Notes under the pieces: generated by a model
Database searches by the model: none
The model's input: only the letters and a program-made list of their open reading frames with translations
Told to the model about the DNA's origin: nothing
Origin: Rhopalosiphum padi
Lineage: Eukaryota > Arthropoda > Insecta > Hemiptera > Aphididae
Length of the DNA: 64,000 bases
Assembly: GCF_020882245.1 (NCBI RefSeq)
Contig: NC_083599.1
Location: 42,930,748-42,994,747 of the forward strand
Reading direction: 5' to 3'
Made by a program: the position numbers and the translations under genes
Shown: positions 29,395 to 42,703 of the stretch, piece by piece
Layout: every line of letters starts with the position of its first letter
Position numbering within the stretch: the first letter of the stretch is position 1

Positions 29395-30047
29395 CCTAGG
29401 AAACGCGAATGAAAATTGAAAATTTCGAAAAATGAAAATTCTCGTTTACGAAATGTTTTACGGGAAAACCGAGAGAGATAGGACGACAGTCGTAAGACAT
29501 AAAATTGATCCCCATAACCAGCTTCATAAGTTGTATGCTTTTGATTTTTCGAAAAACCGTTATTAAGGATTTTTAAACGTCGTACTTAGTTCGAACGATT
29601 TTTGAAAACCCAAAATTTGAAATAAACAATTTTTGGAAAAAACAAAAACTGATTCTGATTTAGAATAACATGTAGAACATTTTAACTTCTGTGATAAATT
29701 TGTCGTTGGACCACCAGGTGACCTAGGAAACGCGAATGAAAATTGAAAATTTCGAAAAATGAAAATTCTCGTTTACGAAATGTTTTACGGGAAAACCGAG
29801 AGAGATAGGACGAAAGTCGTGAGACATAACATTGTTCCCCATAACCAGCTTCATAAGTTTAATGCTTTTGATTTTTCGAAAAACCGTTATTAAGGATTTT
29901 TAAACGTCGTACTTAGGTCGAACGATTTTTGAAAACCCAAAATTTGAAATAACGAGTTTTTGGAAAAAACAAAAACTGATTCTGATTTAGAATTACATGT
30001 AGAACATTTTAACTTCTGTGATAAATTGTCGTTGGACCACCAGGTGA

Positions 30048-33000
30048 CCTAGGAAACGCGAATGAAAATTGAAAATTTCGAAAAATGAAAATTCTCGTTT
30101 ACGAAATGTTTTACGGGAAAACCGAGAGAGATAGGACGACAGTCGTGAGACATAAAATTGATCCCCATAACCAGCTTCATAAGTTGTATGCTTTTGATTT
30201 TTCGAAAAACCGTTATTAAGGATTTTTAAACGTCGTACTTAAGTCGAACGATTTTTGAAAACCCAAAATTTGAAATAACGAGTTTTTGGAAAAATGAAAA
30301 ACTGTTTCTGGTTTGGAATTACATGTAGAACATTTTAACTTCTGTGATAAATTGTCGTTGGACCACCAGGTGACCTAGGAAACGCGAATGAAAATTGAAA
30401 ATTTCGAAAAATGAAAATTCTCGTTTACGAAATGTTTTACGGGAAAACCGAGAGAGATAGGACGACAGTCGTGAGACATAAAATTGATCCCCATAACCAG
30501 CTTCATAAGTTGTATGCTTTTGATTTTTCGAAAAACCGTTATTAAGGATTTTTAAACGTCGTACTTAGGTCGAACGATTTTTGAAAACCCAAAATTTGAA
30601 ATAAACAATTTTTGGAAAAAACAAAAACTGATTCTGATTTAGAATTACATGTAGAACATTTTAACTTCTGTGATAAATTTGTCGTTGGACCACCAGGTGA
30701 CCTAGGAAACGCGAATGAAAATTGAAAATTTCGAAAAATGAAAATTCTCGTTTACGAAGTGTTTTACGGGAAAATCGAGAGAGATAGGACGACAGTCGTC
30801 AGACATAAAATTGATCCCCATAACCAGCTTCATAAGTTGTATGCTTTTGATTTTTCGAAAAACCGTTATTAAGGATTTTTAAACGTCGTACTTAGGTCGA
30901 ACGATTTTTGAAAACCCAAAATTTGAAATAACGAGTTTTAGGAAAAATGAAAAACTGATTCTGATTTAGAATTACATTTAGAACATTTTAACTTCTGTGA
31001 TAAATTTGTCGTTGGACCACCAGGTGACCTAGGAAACGCGAATGAAAATTGAAAATTTCGAAAAATGAAAATTCTCGTTTACGAAGTGTTTTACGGGAAA
31101 ATCGAGAGAGATAGGACGACAGTCGTCAGACATAAAATTGATCCCCATAATCAGCTTCATAAGTTGTATGCTTTTGATTTTTCGAAAAACTGTTATTAAG
31201 GATTTTTAAACGTCGTACTTAGGTCGAACGATTTTTGAAAACCCAAAATTTGAAATAACGAGTTTTTGGAAAAATGAAAAACTGTTTCTGGTTTGGAATT
31301 ACATGTAGAACATTTTAACTTCTGTGATAAATTGTCGTTGGACCACCAGGTGACCTAGGAAACGCGAATGAAAATTGAAAATTTCGAAAAATGAAAATTC
31401 TCGTTTACGAAATGTTTTACGGGAAAACCGAGAGAGATAGGACGACAGTCGTGAGACATAAAATTGATCCCCATAACCAGCTTCATAAGTTGTATGCTTT
31501 TGATTTTTCGAAAAACCGTTATTAAGGATTTTTAAACGTCGTACTTAGGTCGAACGATTTTTGAAAACCCAAAATTTGAAATAAACAATTTTTGGAAAAA
31601 ACAAAAACTGATTCTGATTTAGAATTACATGTAGAACATTTTAACTTCTGTGATAAATTTGTCGTTGGACCACCAGGTGACCTAGGAAAGGCGAATGAAA
31701 ATTGAAAATTTCGAAAAATGAAAATTCTCGTTTACGAAATGTTTTACGGGAAAACCGAGAGAGATAGGACGACAGTCGTAAGACATAAAATTGATCCCCA
31801 TAACCAGCTTCATAAGTTGTATGCTTTTGATTTTTCGAAAAACTGTTATTAAGGATTTTTAAACGTCGTACTTAGGTCGAACGATTTTTGAAAACCCAAA
31901 ATTTGAAATAACGAGTTTTTGGAAAAATGAAAAACTGTTTCTGGTTTGGAATTACATGTAGAACATTTTAACTTCTGTGATAAATTGTCGTTGGACCACC
32001 AGGTGACCTAGGAAACGCGAATGAAAATTGAAAATTTCGAAAAATGAAAATTCTCGTTTACGAAATGTTTTACGGGAAAACCGAGAGAGATAGGACGACA
32101 GTCGTGAGACATAAAATTGATCCCCATAACCAGCTTCATAAGTTGTATGCTTTTGATTTTTCGAAAAACCGTTATTAAGGATTTTTAAACGTCGTACTTA
32201 GGTCGAACGATTTTTGAAAACCCAAAATTTGAAATAAACAATTTTTGGAAAAAACAAAAACTGATTCTGATTTAGAATTACATGTAGAACATTTTAACTT
32301 CTGTGATAAATTTGTCGTTGGACCACCAGGTGACCTAGGAAAGGCGAATGAAAATTGAAAATTTCGAAAAATGAAAATTCTCGTTTACGAAATGTTTTAC
32401 GGGAAAACCGAGAGAGATAGGACGACAGTCGTAAGACATAAAATTGATCCCCATAACCAGCTTCATAAGTTGTATGCTTTTGATTTTTCGAAAAACTGTT
32501 ATTAAGGATTTTTAAACGTCGTACTTAGGTCGAACGATTTTTGAAAACCCAAAATTTGAAATAACGAGTTTTTGGAAAAATGAAAAACTGTTTCTGGTTT
32601 GGAATTACATGTAGAACATTTTAACTTCTGTGATAAATTGTCGTTGGACCACCAGGTGACCTAGGAAACGCGAATGAAAATTGAAAATTTCGAAAAATGA
32701 AAATTCTCGTTTACGAAATGTTTTACGGGAAAACCGAGAGAGATAGGACGACAGTCGTGAGACATAAAATTGATCCCCATAACCAGCTTCATAAGTTGTA
32801 TGCTTTTGATTTTTCGAAAAACCGTTATTAAGGATTTTTAAACGTCGTACTTAGGTCGAACGATTTTTGAAAACCCAAAATTTGAAATAAACAATTTTTG
32901 GAAAAAACAAAAACTGATTCTGATTTAGAATTACATGTAGAACATTTTAACTTCTGTGATAAATTTGTCGTTGGACCACCAGGTGACCTAGGAAACGCGA

Positions 33001-34500
33001 ATGAAAATTGAAAATTTCGAAAAATGAAAATTCTCGTTTACGAAATGTTTTACGGGAAAACCGAGAGAGATAGGACGACAGTCGTAAGACATAAAATTGA
33101 TCCCCATAACCAGCTTCATAAGTTGTATGCTTTTGATTTTTCGAAAAACCGTTATTAAGGATTTTTAAACGTCGTACTTAGGTCGAACGATTTTTGAAAA
33201 CCCAAAATTTGAAATAAACAATTTTTGGAAAAAACAAAAACTGATTCTGATTTAGAATAACATGTAGAACATTTTAACTTCTGTGATAAATTTGTCGTTG
33301 GACCACCAGGTGACCTAGGAAACGCGAATGAAAATTGAAAATTTCGAAAAATGAAAATTCTCGTTAACGAAATGTTTTACGGGAAAACCGAGAGAGATAG
33401 GACGAAAGTCGTGAGACATAACATTGATCCCCATAACCAGCTTCATAAGTTTAATGCTTTTGATTTTTCGAAAAACCGTTATTAAGGATTTTTAAACGTC
33501 GTACTTAGGTCGAACGATTTTTGAAAACCCAAAATTTGAAATAACGAGTTTTTGGAAAAAACAAAAACTGATTCTGATTTAGAATTACATGTAGAACATT
33601 TTATCTTCTGTGATAAATTGTCGTTGGACCACCAGGTGACCTAGGAAACGCGAATGAAAATTGAAAATTTCGAAAAATGAAAATTCTCGTTTACGAAATG
33701 TTTTACGGGAAAACCGAGAGAGATAGGACGAAAGTCGTGAGACATAACATTGATCCCCATAACCAGCTTCATAAGTTTAATGCTTTTGATTTTTCGAAAA
33801 ACCGTTATTAAGGATTTTTAAACGTCGTACTTAGGTCGAACGATTTTTGAAAACCCAAAATTTGAAATAACGAGTTTTTGGAAAAAACAAAAACTGATTC
33901 TGATTAAGAATTACATGTAGAACATTTTAACTTCTGTGATAAATTGTCGTTGGACCACCAGGTGACCTAGGAAACGCGAATGAAAATTGAAAATTTCGAA
34001 AAATGAAAATTCTCGTTTACGAAATGTTTTACGGGAAAACCGAGAGAGATAGGACGACAGTCGTCAGACATAAAATTGATCCCCATAACCAGCTTCATAA
34101 GTTGTATGCTTTTGATTTTTCGAAAAACAGTTATTAAGGATTTTTAAACGTCGTACTTAGGTCGAACGATTTTTGAAAACCCAAAATTTGAAATAACGAG
34201 TTTTTTGAAGAATGAAAAACTGTTTCTGGTTTGGAATTACATGTAGAACATTTTAACTTCTGTGATAAATTGTCGTTGGACCACCAGGTGACCTAGGAAA
34301 CGCGAATGAAAATTGAAAATTTCGAAAAATGAAAATTCTCGTTTACGAAATGTTTTACGGGAAAACCGAGAGAGATAGGACGACAGTCGTAAGACATAAA
34401 ATTGATCCCCATAACCAGCTTCATAAGTTGTATGCTTTTGATTTTTCGAAAAACCGTTATTAAGGATTTTTAAACGTCGTACTTAGGTCGAACGATTTTT
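30048..34500 (+). repeat. Second copy of 23844-28300 (offset 6204 bp, 19 monomers)
   Basis: Matched markers are CTTAAGTCG (24034 and 30238), TTTTAGG (24734 and 30938), CCTAGGAAAG (25477 and 31681; 26130 and 32334), TAGAATAACA (27051 and 33253) and TTTTTTGAAG (28000 and 34202). The offset falls from 6204 to 6202 because copy 1 carries two one-base A insertions near 26385 and 26709. Copy 1 also has a private TAGGTCAAACG near 26000. Confidence 0.8.
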
Positions 34501-36902
34501 GAAAACCCAAAATTTGAAATAAACAATTTTTGGAAAAAACAAAAACTGATTCTGATTTAGAATTACATGTAGAACATTTTAACTTCTGTGATAAATTGTC
34601 GTTGGACCACCAGGTGACCTAGGAAAGGCGAATGAAAATTGAAAATTTCGAAAAATGAAAATTCTCGTTTACGAAATGTTTTACGGGAAAACCGAGAGAG
34701 ATAGGACGACAGTCGTAAGACATAAAATTGATCCCCATAACCAGCTTCATAAGTTGTATGCTTTTGATTTTTCGAAAAACCGTTATTAAGGATTTTTAAA
34801 CGTCGTACTTAGGTCGAACGATTTTTGAAAACCCAAAATTTGAAATAAACAATTTTTGGAAAAAACAAAAACTGATTCTGATTTAGAATTACATGTAGAA
34901 CATTTTAACTTCTGTGATAAATTGTCGTTGGACCACCAGGTGACCTAGGAAAGGCGAATGAAAATTGAAAATTTCGAAAAATGAAAATTCTCGTTTACGA
35001 AATGTTTTACGGGAAAACCGAGAGAGATAGGACGACAGTCGTAAGACATAAAATTGATCCCCATAACCAGCTTCATAAGTTGTATGCTTTTGATTTTTCG
35101 AAAAACTGTTATTAAGGATTTTTAAACGTCGTACTTAGGTCGAACGATTTTTGAAAACCCAAAATTTGAAATAAACAATTTTTGGAAAAAACAAAAACTG
35201 ATTCTGATTTAGAATTACATGTAGAACATTTTAACTTCTGTGATAAATTTGTCGTTGGACCACCAGGTGACCTAGGAAACGCGAATGAAAATTGAAAATT
35301 TCGAAAAATGAAAATTCTCGTTTACGAAATGTTTTACGGGAAAACCGAGAGAGATAGGACGACAGTCGTAAGACATAAAATTGATCCCCATAACCAGCTT
35401 CATAAGTTGTATGCTTTTGATTTTTCGAAAAACCGTTATTAAGGATTTTTAAACGTCGTACTTAGGTCGAACGATTTTTGAAAACCCAAAATTTGAAATA
35501 AACAATTTTTGGAAAAAACAAAAACTGATTCTGATTTAGAATAACATGTAGAACATTTTAACTTCTGTGATAAATTTGTCGTTGGACCACCAGGTGACCT
35601 AGGAAACGCGAATGAAAATTGAAAATTTCGAAAAATGAAAATTCTCGTTAACGAAATGTTTTACGGGAAAACCGAGAGAGATAGGACGAAAGTCGTGAGA
35701 CATAACATTGATCCCCATAACCAGCTTCATAAGTTTAATGCTTTTGATTTTTCGAAAAACCGTTATTAAGGATTTTTAAACGTCGTACTTAGGTCGAACG
35801 ATTTTTGAAAACCCAAAATTTGAAATAACGAGTTTTTGGAAAAAACAAAAACTGATTCTGATTTAGAATTACATGTAGAACATTTTATCTTCTGTGATAA
35901 ATTGTCGTTGGACCACCAGGTGACCTAGGAAACGCGAATGAAAATTGAAAATTTCGAAAAATGAAAATTCTCGTTTACGAAATGTTTTACGGGAAAACCG
36001 AGAGAGATAGGACGAAAGTCGTGAGACATAACATTGATCCCCATAACCAGCTTCATAAGTTTAATGCTTTTGATTTTTCGAAAAACCGTTATTAAGGATT
36101 TTTAAACGTCGTACTTAGGTCGAACGATTTTTGAAAACCCAAAATTTGAAATAACGAGTTTTTGGAAAAAACAAAAACTGATTCTGATTAAGAATTACAT
36201 GTAGAACATTTTAACTTCTGTGATAAATTGTCGTTGGACCACCAGGTGACCTAGGAAACGCGAATGAAAATTGAAAATTTCGAAAAATGAAAATTCTCGT
36301 TTACGAAATGTTTTACGGGAAAACCGAGAGAGATAGGACGACAGTCGTCAGACATAAAATTGATCCCCATAACCAGCTTCATAAGTTGTATGCTTTTGAT
36401 TTTTCGAAAAACTGTTATTAAGGATTTTTAAACGTCGTACTTAGGTCGAACGATTTTTGAAAACCCAAAATTTGAAATAACGAGTTTTTTGAAGAATGAA
36501 AAACTGTTTCTGGTTTGGAATTACATGTAGAACATTTTAACTTCTGTGATAAATTGTCGTTGGACCACCAGGTGACCTAGGAAACGCGAATGAAAATTGA
36601 AAATTTCGAAAAATGAAAATTCTCGTTTACGAAATGTTTTACGGGAAAACCGAGAGAGATAGGACGACAGTCGTAAGACATAAAATTGATCCCCATAACC
36701 AGCTTCATAAGTTGTATGCTTTTGATTTTTCGAAAAACCGTTATTAAGGATTTTTAAACGTCGTACTTAGGTCGAACGATTTTTGAAAACCCAAAATTTG
36801 AAATAAACAATTTTTGGAAAAAACAAAAACTGATTCTGATTTAGAATTACATGTAGAACATTTTAACTTCTGTGATAAATTTGTCGTTGGACCACCAGGT
36901 GA
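32987..36902 (+). repeat. Partial duplication of a 7-monomer block (2284 bp)
   Basis: The private variant TCGTTAACGA occurs only at 33361 and 35645, offset 2284 bp. GAATAACATG, ATTAAGAATT and TTTTTTGAAG follow at the same offset. The first copy starts at 32987 and the second at 35271. Agreement ends about 34615/36902, where copy 1 changes to CCTAGGAAAGGCG monomers. Confidence 0.75.
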
Positions 36903-39900
36903 CCTAGGAAACGCGAATGAAAATTGAAAATTTCGAAAAATGAAAATTCTCGTTTACGAAATGTTTTACGGGAAAACCGAGAGAGATAGGACGACAGTCG
37001 TAAGACATAAAATTGATCCCCATAACCAGCTTCATAAGTTGTATGCTTTTGATTTTTCGAAAAACCGTTATTAAGGATTTTTAAACGTCGTACTTAGGTC
37101 GAACGATTTTTGAAAACCCAAAATTTGAAATAAACAATTTTTGGAAAAAACAAAAACTGATTCTGATTTAGAATTACATGTAGAACATTTTAACTTCTGT
37201 GATAAATTTGTCGTTGGACCACCAGGTGACCTAGGAAACGCGAATGAAAATTGAAAATTTCGAAAAATGAAAATTCTCGTTTACGAAATGTTTTACGGGA
37301 AAACCGAGAGAGATAGGACGACAGTCGTAAGACATAAAATTGATCCCCATAACCAGCTTCATAAGTTGTATGCTTTTGATTTTTCGAAAAACCGTTATTA
37401 AGGATTTTTAAACGTCGTACTTAGTTCGAACGATTTTTGAAAACCCAAAATTTGAAATAAACAATTTTTGGAAAAAACAAAAACTGATTCTGATTTAGAA
37501 TAACATGTAGAACATTTTAACTTCTGTGATAAATTTGTCGTTGGACCACCAGGTGACCTAGGAAACGCGAATGAAAATTGAAAATTTCGAAAAATGAAAA
37601 TTCTCGTTTACGAAATGTTTTACGGGAAAACCGAGAGAGATAGGACGAAAGTCGTGAGACATAACATTGTTCCCCATAACCAGCTTCATAAGTTTAATGC
37701 TTTTGATTTTTCGAAAAACCGTTATTAAGGATTTTTAAACGTCGTACTTAGGTCGAACGATTTTTGAAAACCCAAAATTTGAAATAACGAGTTTTTGGAA
37801 AAAACAAAAACTGATTCTGATTTAGAATTACATGTAGAACATTTTAACTTCTGTGATAAATTGTCGTTGGACCACCAGGTGACCTAGGAAACGCGAATGA
37901 AAATTGAAAATTTCGAAAAATGAAAATTCTCGTTTACGAAGTGTTTTACGGGAAAACCGAGAGAGATAGGACGAAAGTCGTTAGTCATAAAATTGATCCC
38001 CATAACCAGCTTCATAAGTTGTATGCTTATGATTTTTTGAAAAACCGTTATTAAGGATTTTTAAACGTCGTACTTAGGTCGAACGATTTTTGAAAACCCA
38101 AAATTTGAAATAACGAGTTTTTGGAAAAAACAAAAACTGATTCTGATTTAGAATTACATGTAGAACATTTTAACTTCTGTGATAAATTGTCGTTGGACCA
38201 CCAGGTGACCTAGGAAACGCGAATGAAAATTGAAAATTTTGAAAAATTAAAATTCTCGTTTACGAAGTGTTTTACGGGAAAACCGAGAGAGATAGGACGA
38301 AAGTCGTTAGTCATAAAATTGATCCCCATAACCAGCTTCATAAGTTGTATGCTTTTGATTTTTCGAAAAACTGTTATTAAGGATTTTTAAACGTCGTACT
38401 TAGGTCGAACGATTTTTGAAAACCCAAAATTTGAAATAACGAGTTTTTGGAAAAAACAAAAACTGATTCTGATTTAGAATTACATGTAGAACATTTTAAC
38501 TTCTGTGATAAATTGTCGTTGGACCACCAGGTGACCTAGGAAACGCGAATGAAAATTGAAAATTTCGAAAAATGAAAATTCTCGTTTACGAAATGTTTTA
38601 CGGGAAAACCGAGAGAGATAGGACGACAGTCGTAAGACATAAAATTGATCCCCATAACCAGCTTCATAAGTTGTATGCTTTTGATTTTTCGAAAAACCGT
38701 TATTAAGGATTTTTAAACGTCGTACTTAGGTCGAACGATTTTTGAAAACCCAAAATTTGAAATAAACAATTTTTGGAAAAAACAAAAACTGATTCTGATT
38801 TAGAATTACATGTAGAACATTTTAACTTCTGTGATAAATTTGTCGTTGGACCACCAGGTGACCTAGGAAACGCGAATGAAAATTGAAAATTTCGAAAAAT
38901 GAAAATTCTCGTTTACGAAATGTTTTACGGGAAAACCGAGAGAGATAGGACGACAGTCGTAAGACATAAAATTGATCCCCATAACCAGCTTCATAAGTTG
39001 TATGCTTTTGATTTTTCGAAAAACCGTTATTAAGGATTTTTAAACGTCGTACTTAGGTCGAACGATTTTTGAAAACCCAAAATTTGAAATAAACAATTTT
39101 TGGAAAAAACAAAAACTGATTCTGATTTAGAATTACATGTAGAACATTTTAACTTCTGTGATAAATTTGTCGTTGGACCACCAGGTGACCTAGGAAACGC
39201 GAATGAAAATTGAAAATTTCGAAAAATGAAAATTCTCGTTTACGAAATGTTTTACGGGAAAACCGAGAGAGATAGGACGACAGTCGTAAGACATAAAATT
39301 GATCCCCATAACCAGCTTCATAAGTTGTATGCTTTTGATTTTTCGAAAAACCGTTATTAAGGATTTTTAAACGTCGTACTTAGTTCGAACGATTTTTGAA
39401 AACCCAAAATTTGAAATAAACAATTTTTGGAAAAAACAAAAACTGATTCTGATTTAGAATAACATGTAGAACATTTTAACTTCTGTGATAAATTTGTCGT
39501 TGGACCACCAGGTGACCTAGGAAACGCGAATGAAAATTGAAAATTTCGAAAAATGAAAATTCTCGTTTACGAAATGTTTTACGGGAAAACCGAGAGAGAT
39601 AGGACGAAAGTCGTGAGACATAACATTGTTCCCCATAACCAGCTTCATAAGTTTAATGCTTTTGATTTTTCGAAAAACCGTTATTAAGGATTTTTAAACG
39701 TCGTACTTAGGTCGAACGATTTTTGAAAACCCAAAATTTGAAATAACGAGTTTTTGGAAAAAACAAAAACTGATTCTGATTTAGAATTACATGTAGAACA
39801 TTTTAACTTCTGTGATAAATTGTCGTTGGACCACCAGGTGACCTAGGAAACGCGAATGAAAATTGAAAATTTCGAAAAATGAAAATTCTCGTTTACGAAG

Positions 39901-40493
39901 TGTTTTACGGGAAAACCGAGAGAGATAGGACGAAAGTCGTTAGTCATAAAATTGATCCCCATAACCAGCTTCATAAGTTGTATGCTTATGATTTTTTGAA
40001 AAACCGTTATTAAGGATTTTTAAACGTCGTACTTAGGTCGAACGATTTTTGAAAACCCAAAATTTGAAATAACGAGTTTTTGGAAAAAACAAAAACTGAT
40101 TCTGATTTAGAATTACATGTAGAACATTTTAACTTCTGTGATAAATTGTCGTTGGACCACCAGGTGACCTAGGAAACGCGAATGAAAATTGAAAATTTTG
40201 AAAAATTAAAATTCTCGTTTACGAAGTGTTTTACGGGAAAACCGAGAGAGATAGGACGAAAGTCGTTAGTCATAAAATTGATCCCCATAACCAGCTTCAT
40301 AAGTTGTATGCTTTTGATTTTTCGAAAAACTGTTATTAAGGATTTTTAAACGTCGTACTTAGGTCGAACGATTTTTGAAAACCCAAAATTTGAAATAACG
40401 AGTTTTTGGAAAAAACAAAAACTGATTCTGATTTAGAATTACATGTAGAACATTTTAACTTCTGTGATAAATTGTCGTTGGACCACCAGGTGA
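36576..40493 (+). repeat. Tandem duplication of a 6-monomer block (1959 bp) near the array end
   Basis: Copies at 36576-38534 and 38535-40493 share ATAACATTGT (37661 and 39620), GTATGCTTAT with a mutated palindrome (38021 and 39980) and GAAAAATTAAAATTC, all offset by 1959 bp. The GATTTTTTGAAAAACC variant inside these copies is the only place I saw the TTTTTCGAAAAA palindrome broken. Confidence 0.85.
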
Positions 40494-40819
40494 CCTAGGA
40501 AACGCGAATGAAAATTGAAAATTTTGAAAAATTAAAATTCTCGTTTACGAAGTGTTTTACGGGAAAACCGAGAGAGATAGGACGAAAGTCGTTAGTCATA
40601 AAATTGATCCCCATAACCAGCTTCATAAGTTGTATGCTTTTGATTTTTCGAAAAACCGTTATTAAGGATTTTTAAACGTCGTACTTAGGTCGAACGATTT
40701 TTGAAAACCCAAAATTTGAAATAAACAATTTTTGGAAAAAACAAAAACTGATTCTGATTTAGAATTACATGTAGAACATTTTAACTTCTGTGATAAATTG
40801 TCGTTGGACCACCAGGTGA

Positions 40820-41189
40820 CCTAGGAAACGCGAATGAAAATTGAAAATTTCGAAAAATGAAAATTCTCGTTTACGAAATGTTTTACGGGAAAACCGAGAG
40901 AGATAGGACGAAAGTCGTGAGACATAAAATTGATCCCTATAACCAGCTTCATAAGTTGTATGCTTTTGATTTTTCGAAAAACCGTTATTAAGGATTTTTA
41001 AACGTCGTACTTAGGTCGAACGATTTTTGAAAACCCAAAATTTGAAATAACGAGTTTTTGGAAAAATGAAAAACTGATTCTGGTTTGGAATTACACGTAG
41101 AACATTTTAAATTCTGTGATAAATTGTCGTTGGACCACCAGGTGACCTAGGAAAGGCGAATGAAAATTGAAAATTTCGAAAAATTAAAA
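40820..41189 (+). repeat. Terminal satellite monomer and 44-bp stub at the array edge
   Basis: The last full monomer (40820-41145) carries variants not common elsewhere: ATCCCTATAACC, TTACACGTAGAAC and TTTTAAATTCTG. The stub begins at 41146 as CCTAGGAAAGGCG and follows the satellite until AAAAATTAAAA, then switches abruptly to AGCTCTAATAG. The edge monomer is only mildly diverged, so the boundary looks recent or is kept homogeneous. Confidence 0.85.
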
Positions 41190-41199
41190 AGCTCTAATA

Positions 41200-41214
41200 G
41201 TTACACTGTGTAAC
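41200..41214. repeat. 15-bp palindrome next to the satellite junction
   Basis: GTTACACTGTGTAAC is perfectly self-complementary apart from its central base. It lies about 11 bp after the last satellite-matching base. GTTACACTGT recurs at 41883-41892 and its inverted complement ACAGTGTAAC at 41962-41971. No longer terminal inverted repeat extends from these, so a transposon end is not demonstrated. Confidence 0.5.
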
Positions 41215-42661
41215 AAATGTAACAAAAAATATATATTTTGTAATATTACTCAGTCAACCTTTTTATTCATAAGAGATACTATAAAGTTGACCCATGACCC
41301 ACACACACTTAAACCCAAATGACCAAACATAATATGCTGTGATCTTATACTGGTGAATCTGTGTAGTGTGTAACACAAAATTCATAATAATTTTGATTAT
41401 GTCTTATATAACAAAAAATGTATGTGTTTGTACTCTTTTATAATATGTTGGATTTGATGCAATGCAATTAATTTAATATTCATTAACAATTATTTGTGAT
41501 TTTTTTTTTATCGTTTTTTAATGCAGTTTCAAAAACATACATACATATTAATATCAGTAGTAAACTCAACATAATTTATAAAGCATAAATAAATCTTAGA
41601 AATAGCATTTACACACCATTACAAAGCAAAAATATCCACTACACGATTTCTATTTATAATGATACATTTACATATAACTTAGTACTTGAAGTAATAAAAA
41701 TTTCTCAAAATTAAAACTAATTTTTTTCATCAGTGATTCAATATTAATAAGGGAATTGTTCAAATTTTACAACACCAGGTTAAATGGCAATATGATAAAT
41801 ACGCACAGCAAATAAAAAACAATTTATATACTAGACTAAATACAAATATTGATGGAACTTACTAATTTTGTTATGAATTGTTGTTACACTGTTAATTATG
41901 TTAAACATGTACCTATCAACAAAACATAAAACACATAAGATAGAATACTAACATTTATAGGACAGTGTAACATAGAGACCACAGTGCAACTAAGATGATT
42001 AACAAAGAAAAAAAAGGAAAATAATTTTAAAATAACATGTAATGATCTTATTGATAAATATAAAATATATGTAATTTGTAATTTATTATGAGTTGTAAAG
42101 TATTTATGTATTATATATTTATATTGAAATAATAAGGAAATTATTTACTTTATGAGTATAATAATATATAAGTTGTACAACATACAAATAAGTAATAATG
42201 TGTGAAATTCTATAAACAAACATTTGTTATTTAGGTCTATAGTTGCGCCAATGGCTTAAAAATAAAGGTAGTACTTACTACTTACTAGTTGGATATTAAT
42301 TAATTAATAAACATTCAAATATATTACAAACAATTGATTTAGGCACTTATTATACACAAGTTTTACTTATGTTAAATGTTGAACCAAACTTCCAGCCAGG
42401 GGCAGCAAACGTAATACAAGTAATCGTTATTCGTTGCCCGTTAAAGTCGTTAAAATGTTGAATAACGGTAATTTATTAATTTCGACCGACAGAATACGAC
42501 GGATAAATAATGTATCTGGTGCTGGGGACCAGGCTGAGAAATTTATATACTCAAAAATCGTTGTAGAATTATTTACAATGTTGAATAGTTGGTATTAATT
42601 TGAATTTTTGCGATTTGAGGTTAGTGTTCAAACTTTTAATTTCTGTTATCACCTATAATTT

Positions 42662-42699
42662 CTTATCACGGGGTCCAACTCTTATCACGGACTCCAACT
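42662..42699 (+). repeat. Tandem 19-bp duplication
   Basis: CTTATCACGGGGTCCAACT at 42662-42680 is followed directly by CTTATCACGGACTCCAACT at 42681-42699, differing at two positions. It lies at the left edge of the second array, just before the first sequence homologous to the higher-order units. Confidence 0.8.
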
Positions 42700-42703
42700 G
42701 GCC

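Larger units (their letters stand above)
1..41189 (+). repeat. Satellite array, 326/327-bp monomer, 126 copies plus a stub
   Basis: CCTAGG-anchored monomers follow one another without interruption from base 1 to the last full start at 41146, then a 44-bp partial copy. That is 41145 bp in 126 monomers. All copies are in the same orientation. The 326/327 difference is one T (AAATTGTCG or AAATTTGTCG near the monomer end). Nearly invariant parts are the box CCACCAGGTGACCTAGG, the palindrome TTTTTCGAAAAA (151-162 in the first copy) and the CCCCATAACCAGC block. I counted about 16 CpGs in the first monomer, many for such AT-rich DNA. Stops occur in every frame and no gene is supported. Monomers differ by a few percent and fall into subfamilies by head (GAAGTG or GAAATG; GTCGTGAG, GTCGTCAG or GTCGTAAG) and tail (AACAATTTTTGG or ACGAGTTTTTGG). 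The array continues beyond the left edge of the window. This type of sequence is usually centromeric or heterochromatic, but location is inference. Confidence 0.98.
41190..42703. other. Single-copy AT-rich spacer with no supportable gene
   Basis: The stretch between the two arrays shares no obvious repeat with either side. It is very AT-rich with homopolymer runs and stops in all frames, and I see no gene, RNA gene or transposon. The only richer patch, about 42395-42540, contains several CpGs (CGTTGCCCG, CGACCGACAG, TACGACGG) but no long open frame. The 7-mers GTTACAC or GTGTAAC recur at 41200, 41208, about 41369, 41883 and 41965. Confidence 0.6.

Noticed and set aside
1..41189. CRISPR array
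   Set aside because: The repeat unit is 326/327 bp with no short repeat and unique spacers; the whole monomer is conserved. This is a eukaryotic-type satellite.
1..41189. CENP-B box in the satellite monomer
   Set aside because: I looked for TTCGNNNNANNCGGG on both strands. The only CGGG (TTTTACGGGAAAAC) is not preceded at the right spacing by TTCG and A.
1..41189. Protein-coding satellite monomer
   Set aside because: Stops occur in every frame of the monomer, and the 326/327 length alternation would shift any frame that crossed monomers.
41190..42703. Transposon between the arrays
   Set aside because: The inverted 10-mers do not extend into terminal inverted repeats, no target-site duplication was found and there is no transposase-like frame.
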